Shown in pieces: positions 1-6,265 of a stretch of 12,774 nucleotides of DNA (its first letter is position 1; each line of letters starts with the position of its first letter). The translations under genes were made by a program, and so were the position numbers. Below the pieces are notes generated by a model. It had not been told where the DNA came from. It saw nothing but the letters and a program-made list of their open reading frames with translations, and did no database searches. Where the stretch lies: positions 1 to 12,774 of the forward strand of contig JAVEYA010000065.1 in assembly GCA_034003745.1 (NCBI GenBank), in the 5' to 3' direction. The DNA comes from JAVEYA01 sp034003745 (lineage in GTDB: Bacteria > Bacillota > Peptococcia > DRI-13 > PHAD01).

Positions 1-355
1 TAGAGGAAGACCCCACGGTATTGACCACATACCGTCCTATAGATAATGCCCGATCAGTATCGGTTTTGACAATATAGCCGCTGTCTACTCCCAGATGCCC
101 GCCGCCTTTTTCTTTCATCACTTCCATTTCGGCCTGGAATTCTGCGTATAACTTTTCGTTTTCCTGAAGATATTTTTCATTCAAGCTATTTTCCAGATCT
201 TTATTTTCCAAACCGCTAATAGCAGGCACTTTAATATTAGCATTAAATGTATCCTCGTTTAATATATACTCCCTAAAGGTCAGCACTTCGACTATACCGT
301 CCATGAAAGGTACTTTGAGCATCGTTTGAGCAAATACCGGGCTGGTATTTAACAC
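1..355 (-). pseudogene. RsiV-like anti-sigma factor, C-terminal sensor part only
   Basis: An open frame enters from base 1 and runs to an in-frame TAA at 356-358. The translated part begins LNTSPVFAQTM and continues through LTFREY and VPAISGLENKDLENSLNEKY. This matches the extracytoplasmic DUF4163/DUF3298 region of RsiV-type anti-sigma factors. In that family this segment follows a cytoplasmic sigma-binding helix and one transmembrane helix, and the part just after the helix typically reads N-x-SP-x-FA. Both N-terminal elements are missing. The GTG at 353-355 has no Shine-Dalgarno sequence, so I read this as a 5'-truncated gene, not an alternative start. No sigma-factor partner lies upstream; a riboswitch-type terminator relic does. 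The 3' end is outside the window. The family call is from remembered sequence patterns; the truncation is visible directly. Confidence 0.72.
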
Positions 356-412
356 TTAATAGACGTGCGGATTATTAAAAAAGTTTTAAAACGGTAATCC
401 CTAAATTCAAAT

Positions 413-452
413 AAAAAAGCCAAAAAGATATATACTATCTTCCTGGCTTTTA
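413..452 (-). terminator. Rho-independent terminator, riboswitch-derived (copy 1)
   Basis: On the minus strand AAAGCCAGGAAGATA pairs with TATCTTTTTGGCTTT over 15 positions (two of them G-U), followed by a T run. It is homologous to the terminators at 4669-4710 and 5799-5842. It lies about 50 nt after the stop codon of the AraC-family gene and probably ends that transcript now. Confidence 0.75.
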
Positions 453-468
453 TCCTTTATGAACACAA
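437..468 (-). other. Relic of guanidine-I riboswitch 3' half
   Basis: Minus-strand GTGTTCATAAAGGATAAAAGCC matches, in halves, the 3' aptamer segment of the intact riboswitch (TGTTCACGG, then AGGATAAAAGCC). The essential ACGG is changed to ATAA. The conserved 5' part (GGGTTCC and CTGGxCCGAGA) is absent; that space is the end of the AraC-family gene. Ligand binding is therefore unlikely, and only the terminator half is kept. Confidence 0.6.
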
Positions 469-500
469 TCAATGACTATATTCTGCGCGATTTCGTTTTT

Positions 501-1364
501 TTATTTCTTCCGAACAGGAACCCAAACTTCGCTGTAAGCGTACCCTTTTTTGTCTTTATCCATTTTCGTAAAAGAAAAAGAGGGGACATTGATGACTTCG
601 TAAGGGGAAGAAGGAAGCCATTCTGAATATATTTTGGCCATTGTTTCTTGCAGCATAGCGGGAAAGGGTCCTTCATTCGGAAATATTGCCCAAGTGCAGG
701 CTGCGATTCGCACTTTTTCCAATCGGTCGCTTACTTGATTTTCAGTCGTTAGAATACCGATCAAATGGGTTAAATCTCCTTCTTCTTTTAAGAAATTCGC
801 GTCCGCATCATAAGAAGCGTTGACAATTTCATAAGGCGCTATATTTTGCAAAGAATGCATTTCTTCTTTTTGTTCGTCCGTTATGCTTTGGGCCAGTTTT
901 ACAATCTCATTATTAACGCCTTCAAATTGCATCGGAACACGCTTGCTTACCCCCACTAAATTAAACGCCGATTTTTCCTCAATTCTAAATTCCATACTCG
1001 TTCCTCCTTTGACGGTTATTACAAAGAAAAGTTTGGGAAAGGATTTGTTAAGGCCTTCTTTTAGTACATCTGAGGGTAGAAAACCACTCCATTTCTTAAA
1101 TGCCCGGGTAAAGCCGTCCATTGACTGATAACCGTATTTAAAAGCCACGTCCGTCACTTTTTCTCCCTGTAACAAATCTTTATTTGCTTCCGATAATCTT
1201 CTGTTTTTGATATATTCACTAAGGGTCAGCCCTGAAAGATAAAAAAATATCTTTCTGAAGTGATAATCAGAAACCCCGGCATATTCAGAAATCATTTCAA
1301 GAGATAGGTCCTCGGCTAAGTGGTCTTCAATATAGTCAATCACATGATTTAATTCGTTTAACAT
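501..1364 (-). CDS. AraC-family regulator with GyrI-like effector domain
   Basis: A 287-residue transcription factor. The first ~100 residues are an AraC/XylS double helix-turn-helix (LSLEMISEYAGVSDYHFRK and VTDVAFKYGYQSMDGFTRAFKKW). The rest, from about residue 123, is a GyrI/SoxS-like effector-binding fold ending in VWVPVRKK, as in BltR/Rob-type multidrug-sensing regulators. Members of this architecture usually activate efflux or detoxification genes upon binding small aromatic or cationic compounds; the ligand here is unknown. The ATG at 1364 is chosen because GGAGGTG lies about 6 nt upstream; the GTG 9 nt further upstream overlaps that Shine-Dalgarno sequence. A possible -10 (TATGAT) lies in the 70-nt leader but I see no convincing -35. 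A terminator at 1434-1485 separates it from the upstream gene, so it is probably monocistronic, ending at the hairpin at 413-452. Confidence 0.9.
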   Translation of the reverse strand: MLNELNHVIDYIEDHLAEDLSLEMISEYAGVSDYHFRKIFFYLSGLTLSEYIKNRRLSEANKDLLQGEKVTDVAFKYGYQSMDGFTRAFKKWSGFLPSDVLKEGLNKSFPKLFFVITVKGGTSMEFRIEEKSAFNLVGVSKRVPMQFEGVNNEIVKLAQSITDEQKEEMHSLQNIAPYEIVNASYDADANFLKEEGDLTHLIGILTTENQVSDRLEKVRIAACTWAIFPNEGPFPAMLQETMAKIYSEWLPSSPYEVINVPSFSFTKMDKDKKGYAYSEVWVPVRKK

Positions 1365-1433
1365 CCCCCTCACCTCCTTCGTATTTACATCATAGCAAAG
1401 CTGCTCTTAACGCTGCTCGACTTTTTTAACACA

Positions 1434-1485
1434 AAAAATATCGGACAAGGAAACGGAATTATTATCATACTCCCCCTGTCCGGAT
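1434..1485 (-). terminator. Terminator after the GGDEF/HD-GYP gene
   Basis: On the minus strand CCGGACAGG pairs with CCTTGTCCG (one bulged T) across a ~25-nt loop, followed by ATATTTTTT. It lies within 10 nt of the stop codon of the cyclic-di-GMP gene. Confidence 0.7.
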
Positions 1486-1488
1486 TTT

Positions 1489-4281
1489 TTAAGCCGGCTC
1501 ATTTTCGCTTGCGATGATTTCGATGAGAAGCTTTACCGCCTGCGGATCAAATTGCTTTCCCGCATTCTTTTCCAGTTCAAGGATTGCTTCTCCGATGGTC
1601 ATGGAGGGCCGGTAGACCCGGTCGCTGGTCATGGCGTCAAAGGCGTCAACCACAGACAGAATACGGCAGACACGGGGGATTTCCCCTTCTTTTAAGCCAC
1701 GGGGATAGCCTGTCCCATCCCAACGCTCGTGGTGAGACAATATCAAATCCGCAAGCACTGCCAGTTCCGGCGTCGCCTGGGCAATCCGATACCCGATTTC
1801 GGGATGCCGTTTCATTTCGTCCCATTCCGCCAAGGTGAGAGGCCCCGGCTTTTTTAGAATATTTGGATGAATGCCAACCTTTCCAATATCATGAAGAAGC
1901 GCCAATAGAGACAGTTCGTCCATTTCCTTAGAAGACAGCCAAAGCTTTCTCCCGATGGCGTGGCAATATTTTTCTATCCGTTTTGCGTGCGCCTCCGTCT
2001 CATTGCTCTTTTCATAAAGAGTGGCCAGCAGCGTGCTGATGATGGCGTTCCGGTAGCTCTTACCATCCAGGAGTTTCTGGTGATACATATATTCTTCAGC
2101 CTGCTGCATGATGGCATGGAGTCCTTTTTTTACCGAAGTACTGCACGCACATCCGAGGGACAAGCTAAAGGACAGGTTATTTCCTTCTATTGCGATATGG
2201 GTATTTTTAATGCGCCTGATAACTCCTTCAGCCACCTCCAAGCTTGTCCCGGGCATGAGGATTACAAATTCATCCCCACCCCAACGGGCGATTAAATCAT
2301 CTTCTTTACAGCTTTTTCGCATCAGGTCGGCCACATTTTTAAGCAGTTCATCTCCGGCTTTGTGTCCGAATACATCATTGGTGATTTTGAGACCATTGAC
2401 ATCCGCCATGATAACGGAAACCGGAAGGTGCTCCGCCGCATCCAGCCGGATCAAAGTTTCCTCTATGTAACGCCGGTTATATAGTCCGGTCAAAGAATCG
2501 TGGTAGCTTAAAAATTCAATTTGTTTTCTGTGCTTCCTCTCGGCGCTTACATCGCGGAAAATCATCACAACGCCGAAGGTCCTTTCGCCTTTTGCTTTTT
2601 GAATAGGAGCGGCGCTATCCGCAATGGGGATGCGCTCCCCCCGCCGGTTAATCAGCTCGGTGTGATTGGCAAGTCCTATGACCAGCCCTGTTTCAAGCAC
2701 CTTCTGAACCGGATTCTCCACCGGTTGTCCGGTATCCTCATTTTGCAGGATAAATACGTCCGTAAAGGGCCTGCCCATCGCCGAGGGGCTATCCCAACCC
2801 GTCAAGTTCTCCGCCACGCGGTTCATGCCGGTAATCATACCCAGGTTGTCTGTCGAGACCACGCCGTCTCCGATAGATTGCAGCGTTGTTCTTAAAAGCT
2901 CTTTTTCCTGCAGCAGTTCTTCCCGGTAGCGCTCCCGGTCTGTCACGTCAAAGAAGATGGCATAAAGCAGCCTGCGCTCTCCATCCAAAACGACAGAGGC
3001 ATAGACATCCAAAAATTTTGTTTCTCCGCTTTTGAGGCGGTGAGGCGCTGCAGAAAATAAGACCTCTCCGCTTAATTCACCTTGAAATTTTTCATTTTGT
3101 ATTTCGGGAGACAAAAGGTTAAACTCCTGAACCCTTTGTCCCAGCACCTCTGCCTTTGTATAACCGAGATAGCCCAACATGGACGGGTTGACATCGACAA
3201 TTTCACCGGTTGTGGCATCGAAAACTACCTTGAGGGCGCTATGCTGATTGAACATAGCCTGAAGCCGCTGCGCCAGCGCGTGATTGCGCCGCTGTTCCTC
3301 TTCCAGCCTCGTTCTGCTGAAAAGCAGCAGGATGAATATAATGCAGGCTGCTGTTGCAGTAAGCAGGATAGCAATAGTACTAGTGCGTACCACATCCTGA
3401 AAAATAGTTGCCGAGCGCAGCAACACATCGGGACCCCGCACAAAAGACACCAGCTGCCAGCCGTTATGCTTCAACCGGGCTGCGGATACAAAATAGGTTT
3501 CCCCATGGCGGATGAAAGTAGCGCTATCCAGATCCGGGCTGCGGATGATGTCGGCAATCCGTTCGACCTCCGCCTGTGTCAAACCATATGCGTCCAAAGT
3601 GTCGAACAGGTTACCGTTCTGATCCGGAACGAAAGTGTTAAAGACAATGTCTCCATCACCGGTGATCAGGCTGCTTTGCACATGTTGATAGACGATGCCT
3701 TCGGAAGTTTTCGCGAGCAACCCCTCCGCATTTATGCGGATATATAGCGCCCCCGTTGTTCCGTCCTCCTCCGGGAGTGGAACAGCAACAATAAGATAAT
3801 ATTCCGCCAAAGACGCGTCATAGTGTATATCACCTACCACCGTTTCGCCCCGGGCCAGGGGCCGATAAGCTTCCTGATCAGCGTTCTGAGCCAAAGAAGG
3901 CAGCGTTCCGGCCACTACATCCTCTGCGGCGGCGTATTCGATGGTATAGTCGGGATGCACGGCTCTTATCTGCTCTAAAGCGTCCGGCAGCGTGTCCCTG
4001 CCCGCAAAGCTGAGCATCGTTTCCACCACCCGCATGGTGCTGCTTGTCTCAGTGATAACCTTATCGATTTGCCCGGCCTTGCTTTGCGTATGGATGTTCA
4101 GGCTGCTGGTAATCATACTCGCAAACTCCACATCCAACCTGCGCTTTTCCTGGGTGAAAAGCAGAATGAGGGCCGCCGCAAACACCAGGCCGCATAAAAC
4201 CAATACCAAAACCGGCTTTTTCCTCAATACCGGTTCAATTTTTTCCTTTATACTACCCACATAATCCCCCCGTTTCCACAC
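1489..4281 (-). CDS. Membrane PAS-PAS-GGDEF-HD-GYP cyclic-di-GMP enzyme
   Basis: About 930 residues. In order: cytoplasmic stub; TM helix ~23-42; extracytoplasmic sensor ~45-295 (Cache-like, inferred); TM helix ~300-321; PAS ~340-450; PAS ~465-580; GGDEF ~590-740; HD-GYP ~755-925. The GGDEF motif (668-672) is intact, predicting diguanylate cyclase activity. The HD pair (H797, D798), HHERWDGTGYP and GYP (858-860) are intact, predicting cyclic-di-GMP phosphodiesterase activity, so it may be bifunctional. The product-inhibition site normally reading RxxD before GGDEF reads KEDD here, so feedback may be weakened. The start is uncertain: GTG 4281 gives this length, and an in-frame GTG at 4260 preceded by GGGGGG is a fair alternative; neither has a good Shine-Dalgarno. 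It lies 39 nt downstream of gdx on the same strand without a terminator between, so read-through from the guanidine-controlled transcript is possible. Confidence 0.93.
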   Translation of the reverse strand: MWKRGDYVGSIKEKIEPVLRKKPVLVLVLCGLVFAAALILLFTQEKRRLDVEFASMITSSLNIHTQSKAGQIDKVITETSSTMRVVETMLSFAGRDTLPDALEQIRAVHPDYTIEYAAAEDVVAGTLPSLAQNADQEAYRPLARGETVVGDIHYDASLAEYYLIVAVPLPEEDGTTGALYIRINAEGLLAKTSEGIVYQHVQSSLITGDGDIVFNTFVPDQNGNLFDTLDAYGLTQAEVERIADIIRSPDLDSATFIRHGETYFVSAARLKHNGWQLVSFVRGPDVLLRSATIFQDVVRTSTIAILLTATAACIIFILLLFSRTRLEEEQRRNHALAQRLQAMFNQHSALKVVFDATTGEIVDVNPSMLGYLGYTKAEVLGQRVQEFNLLSPEIQNEKFQGELSGEVLFSAAPHRLKSGETKFLDVYASVVLDGERRLLYAIFFDVTDRERYREELLQEKELLRTTLQSIGDGVVSTDNLGMITGMNRVAENLTGWDSPSAMGRPFTDVFILQNEDTGQPVENPVQKVLETGLVIGLANHTELINRRGERIPIADSAAPIQKAKGERTFGVVMIFRDVSAERKHRKQIEFLSYHDSLTGLYNRRYIEETLIRLDAAEHLPVSVIMADVNGLKITNDVFGHKAGDELLKNVADLMRKSCKEDDLIARWGGDEFVILMPGTSLEVAEGVIRRIKNTHIAIEGNNLSFSLSLGCACSTSVKKGLHAIMQQAEEYMYHQKLLDGKSYRNAIISTLLATLYEKSNETEAHAKRIEKYCHAIGRKLWLSSKEMDELSLLALLHDIGKVGIHPNILKKPGPLTLAEWDEMKRHPEIGYRIAQATPELAVLADLILSHHERWDGTGYPRGLKEGEIPRVCRILSVVDAFDAMTSDRVYRPSMTIGEAILELEKNAGKQFDPQAVKLLIEIIASENEPA

Positions 4282-4320
4282 CTGACCCTATAATTTATCA
4301 AATAATTCATTATTATTACA

Positions 4321-4641
4321 TTATACCTTAGATACAATTTTCAGTCCCATAATACCTATAATAATAAATCCGATAAAGATTAGTCTTATAGGGTCAACAG
4401 GTTCTTTGAAGAGCATTATTCCTAAAATGACAGTACCAACTGTGCCGATGCCCGTCCAGATTGCGTAAGCTGTCCCCAAAGGAAGATTTTTTAATGCTAA
4501 TGATAAACAATAGAAACTGGCAATCATGCCTATTATAGTAAAAACGCTCGGCGCCAGTTTCGTAAAGCCTTGTGAATACTTCAAGCCTAAAGCCCAACAC
4601 ACTTCCAAAAGTCCCGCGATAACCAACAACATCCATTTCAT
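4321..4641 (-). CDS. gdx: SMR-family guanidinium exporter (Gdx/SugE type)
   Basis: A 106-residue, four-helix small multidrug resistance protein. The N-terminus contains the membrane-embedded acidic residue in GLLEVCWALGLKYSQGF, the WALGLKYS-x-GF pattern typical of the Gdx/SugE branch as opposed to the EmrE/Qac branch. Gdx proteins export guanidinium in exchange for protons as dual-topology dimers. A guanidine-I riboswitch directly upstream independently supports this substrate. ATG 4641 is the start: AGGAG lies 8 nt upstream. The in-frame GTG at 4650 is rejected because in the homologous relic at 5713-5772 the same GTG is out of frame with the ATG. It follows promoter 4820-4848 and may be cotranscribed with the downstream cyclic-di-GMP gene. 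Confidence 0.93.
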   Translation of the reverse strand: MKWMLLVIAGLLEVCWALGLKYSQGFTKLAPSVFTIIGMIASFYCLSLALKNLPLGTAYAIWTGIGTVGTVILGIMLFKEPVDPIRLIFIGFIIIGIMGLKIVSKV

Positions 4642-4668
4642 TTCTTTCACTCCTATCTTGTTAAAAGT

Positions 4669-4710
4669 AAAAAAGCCTGAGAGATACTTATAATATCTCC
4701 CAGGCTTTTA
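4669..4710 (-). terminator. Riboswitch expression-platform terminator
   Basis: Minus-strand AAAGCCTGGGAGATA pairs with TATCTCTCAGGCTTT, followed by a T run. The 5' arm is the same sequence as the conserved 3' strand of the aptamer, so ligand binding and termination are mutually exclusive: guanidine binding should allow read-through into gdx. Confidence 0.9.
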
Positions 4711-4797
4711 TCCTTCCGTGAACACAGTTAAACTGTGCGTTTTATCTCGGTCCAGGCCAGTTCTATTTATAAGACTGCGGAACCCTATAAAACCTTA
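4694..4797 (-). ncRNA. Guanidine-I (ykkC-yxkD) riboswitch
   Basis: The minus strand carries the conserved blocks in order: ATAGGGTTCCG, CTGGACCGAGA, ACGGAAGGATAAAAGCC and TGGGAGA. These are the hallmark segments of the ykkC aptamer class whose subtype 1 senses guanidine. The sequence alone does not exclude the ppGpp/PRPP subtypes; the gdx gene downstream makes guanidine much more likely. It is followed by an overlapping terminator and the gdx ribosome binding site. Confidence 0.92.
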
Positions 4798-4819
4798 AAA
4801 TATAAAATTTTCTCACAAA

Positions 4820-4848
4820 ATAATAACATAAAACTTCACTCCCTGCAA
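4820..4848 (-). promoter_or_regulatory. Sigma-A promoter of the riboswitch-gdx transcript
   Basis: On the minus strand TTGCAG (4843-4848) and TATTAT (4820-4825) are separated by exactly 17 bp. Transcription would start near 4813, shortly before the aptamer. Confidence 0.75.
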
Positions 4849-4874
4849 TTATTCCTTCTGTCCAACCCGCTCAA

Positions 4875-5681
4875 TCAGGGTGTAAAAATCGTCACTTCCA
4901 AAGGGTTACGGTCCACCAGCCTGACAAAACGGTTCTTGGGATAGCCGACCATAACCGCTCCGGTAATCTTTTTATCTTGCGGTATTTTAAACATTTCCGG
5001 CAGGGGGGAATCCCCGGCAAAGGCGCATCTTTCAAAGATCCCGGCCCAGCAGGTGCCTAAACCAAGGGTTGGGGCGAATAATTCGAGATAGGTCAGGCAG
5101 ATCATGGTGTTTTCTCTTCCTTTTTCAAGACCCTTTGGCGCAGTGGCAATAACGAGGCTGGGCGCACCACGCAAAATAGAATCGACGCCTTTATGGCGAT
5201 AGGCCTTAATCATCGGAGCAAAGTATTCCCGCAGGGGAGGGTTTTTTTCAAGCCATTGGATTGTGGCGGCGGATGCTTTTTTAAGTGTTTCCAGATCATC
5301 CACAATTACATAGGAAATGCTTTGCCGGTTGCTGCCGGTGGGGGCAAAATGGGCAATATCCACAAGTTCTATTATTTTTTCCCGGGGGACCGGGTTCTTT
5401 TTATAGCTGCGCACGGAGCGCCGGGATCTTAAAAAAAGCGCCGCCTCTTGCGGGCTCAAGCGGGTATACTCTGTTATATCGATTTGCTTCGCTCTCGGTG
5501 TCCGGATATGATCGATAGCCTGCGTCGGACAAACCGCTACGCAATGGCCGCACACGCGGCATACCGCAGGCTGCACGTCTTTGGGGCCGTCTTCCTCCAA
5601 TTCTAAAACATGGGTGGGGCACTCCTCGATACACGCGCCGCACCTGATACATTTTTCCTGATCAACGGATACCAATCTCAT
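4875..5681 (-). CDS. Ferredoxin-nitroreductase fusion (FMN oxidoreductase)
   Basis: A 268-residue soluble protein. Residues ~1-60 form a bacterial 2x[4Fe-4S] ferredoxin domain: cysteines 11, 14, 17 and 21 and cysteines 41, 44, 47 and 51, each followed by proline. Residues ~80-268 are a nitroreductase-family FMN domain beginning SRRSVRSYKKNPVP and including FAPTGSNRQ and GLGTCWAG. The fusion is common in strict anaerobes; electrons probably pass from a low-potential donor through the clusters to FMN. The natural substrate is unknown. The start at 5681 has AAAGGAGAGGG about 5 nt upstream. It lies 31 nt downstream of the gdx relic, so it may once have been the second gene of a guanidine-regulated unit. 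A TATAAT at 5712-5717 (minus) could serve as -10 but lacks a clear -35. Confidence 0.93.
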   Translation of the reverse strand: MRLVSVDQEKCIRCGACIEECPTHVLELEEDGPKDVQPAVCRVCGHCVAVCPTQAIDHIRTPRAKQIDITEYTRLSPQEAALFLRSRRSVRSYKKNPVPREKIIELVDIAHFAPTGSNRQSISYVIVDDLETLKKASAATIQWLEKNPPLREYFAPMIKAYRHKGVDSILRGAPSLVIATAPKGLEKGRENTMICLTYLELFAPTLGLGTCWAGIFERCAFAGDSPLPEMFKIPQDKKITGAVMVGYPKNRFVRLVDRNPLEVTIFTP

Positions 5682-5712
5682 TACACCCTCTCCTTTATCC
5701 CCTTGTTATACA

Positions 5713-5772
5713 TTATACATTAGATATAATTTTCAGTCCCATAATACCTTACAACTACATCATCCATTTCAT
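5713..5772 (-). pseudogene. Relic of a second gdx gene, internally deleted
   Basis: The minus strand starts with the gdx ribosome binding site and ATG-AAA-TGG-ATG, exactly as in the intact gene. It then has about 12 unrelated bases containing TAG and TAA, and resumes in frame as GIMGLKIISNV-stop, which matches the C-terminus GIMGLKIVSKV of the intact Gdx. Roughly 250 bases of coding sequence are missing. It is non-functional. The flanking leader is also near-identical to the intact unit, so this is a paralogous copy and not a chance match. Confidence 0.9.
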
Positions 5773-5798
5773 TTCTTCACTCCTATCCTGCTTAAAAA

Positions 5799-5842
5799 TA
5801 AAAAAGCCTGAAAGATAACTTATAATATTTCCCAAGTTTTTA
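5799..5842 (-). terminator. Degenerate riboswitch terminator (copy 3)
   Basis: Minus-strand AAAACTTGGGAAATA faces TATCTTTCAGGCTTT, followed by a T run. It is homologous to the terminator at 4669-4710 but has two mismatched pairs. It may still be a weak terminator. Confidence 0.55.
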
Positions 5843-5858
5843 TCCTCCGTGAACACAT
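5822..5858 (-). other. 5'-truncated guanidine-I riboswitch relic
   Basis: The minus strand keeps TGTGTTCACGGAGGATAAAA but loses everything 5' of it. The CTGGxCCGAGA and GGGTTCC blocks are replaced by the arsR promoter region, and the AAAGCC core is mutated to AAAACT. It precedes the gdx relic in the same arrangement as the intact unit. Confidence 0.85.
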
Positions 5859-5872
5859 TCTCTGTTTTCATA

Positions 5873-5901
5873 TTGACGTTTTTCGATGTGGCGAATATAA
5901 T
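5873..5901 (+). promoter_or_regulatory. Promoter of the arsR-hgcAB operon
   Basis: TTGACG (5873-5878), a 17-bp spacer and a perfect TATAAT (5896-5901). The spacer contains TTCG-N6-CGAA (5882-5895), a possible extra protein-binding dyad. Confidence 0.85.
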
Positions 5902-5907
5902 AGTCAT

Positions 5908-5923
5908 ATCGAAGTATTTGGAT
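5908..5923 (+). promoter_or_regulatory. Candidate ArsR operator
   Basis: The imperfect dyad ATCGAA-GTAT-TTGGAT lies right after the predicted transcription start, between the promoter and arsR. ArsR-family repressors bind short AT-rich dyads at this position. Five of six half-site positions match. Confidence 0.45.
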
Positions 5924-5936
5924 TTGAGGTATGCTT

Positions 5937-6242
5937 ATGGAAAAGTATTTAGAGTACACTACAGTATTTAAAGCGTTGGGCGATCCCAAGCGAGCAATGA
6001 TTATTGATATGCTTTCCTGCGGGGAGCTCTGCGCCTGTATGATCTTAGAGAAATTTGAAATGTCGCAATCCACACTTTCACACCACATGAAACTATTATG
6101 CGAATGTGGTCTCGTCAAAGGCAGAGAGCAAGGCAAATGGACTTATTATTCACTTGATGCAGATATGATCAGTAGTACCAAACAATTTTTCCGCGACATC
6201 ACTTCGGATAAAGAAAACTGCATTTGTAAAGAAAAAAGTTGA
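5937..6242 (+). CDS. arsR: ArsR-family metalloregulator
   Basis: A 101-residue winged-helix repressor. The sequence runs FKALGDPKRAMIIDML, then ELCACMI at residues 30-36 and the recognition helix SQSTLSHHMKLL. ELCxC at the start of the DNA-binding region is the arsenite site of classical ArsR (C32 and C34 here); C28, C55, C57 and a C-terminal pair (C95, C97) are additional thiols. It likely represses its own operon and releases DNA on binding As(III), Sb(III) or another thiophilic metal. ATG 5937 is preferred because GAGG lies 7 nt upstream; an ATG at 5931 is only 1 nt from that Shine-Dalgarno. Its stop is 23 nt before hgcA, so it is the first gene of the arsR-hgcA-hgcB operon. Which metal it senses is inferred; mercury itself is possible. 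Confidence 0.93.
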   Translation: MEKYLEYTTVFKALGDPKRAMIIDMLSCGELCACMILEKFEMSQSTLSHHMKLLCECGLVKGREQGKWTYYSLDADMISSTKQFFRDITSDKENCICKEKS

Positions 6243-6265
6243 CTGTTGTAAAGGATGTGCTGAAA

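Noticed and set aside
517..523. GGGTTCC on the minus strand at about the right distance from riboswitch relic copy 1
   Set aside because: It encodes the conserved VWVPV end of the AraC/GyrI-like protein, and the CTGGxCCGAGA block is missing, so it is probably chance.
3082..3747. 221-codon plus-strand open frame
   Set aside because: It lies antisense inside the cyclic-di-GMP gene, has no ribosome binding site and its translation resembles no protein.
4642..4650. GTG start giving a three-residue longer Gdx
   Set aside because: AGGAG overlaps it too closely, and in the gdx relic the corresponding GTG is out of frame with the conserved ATG.
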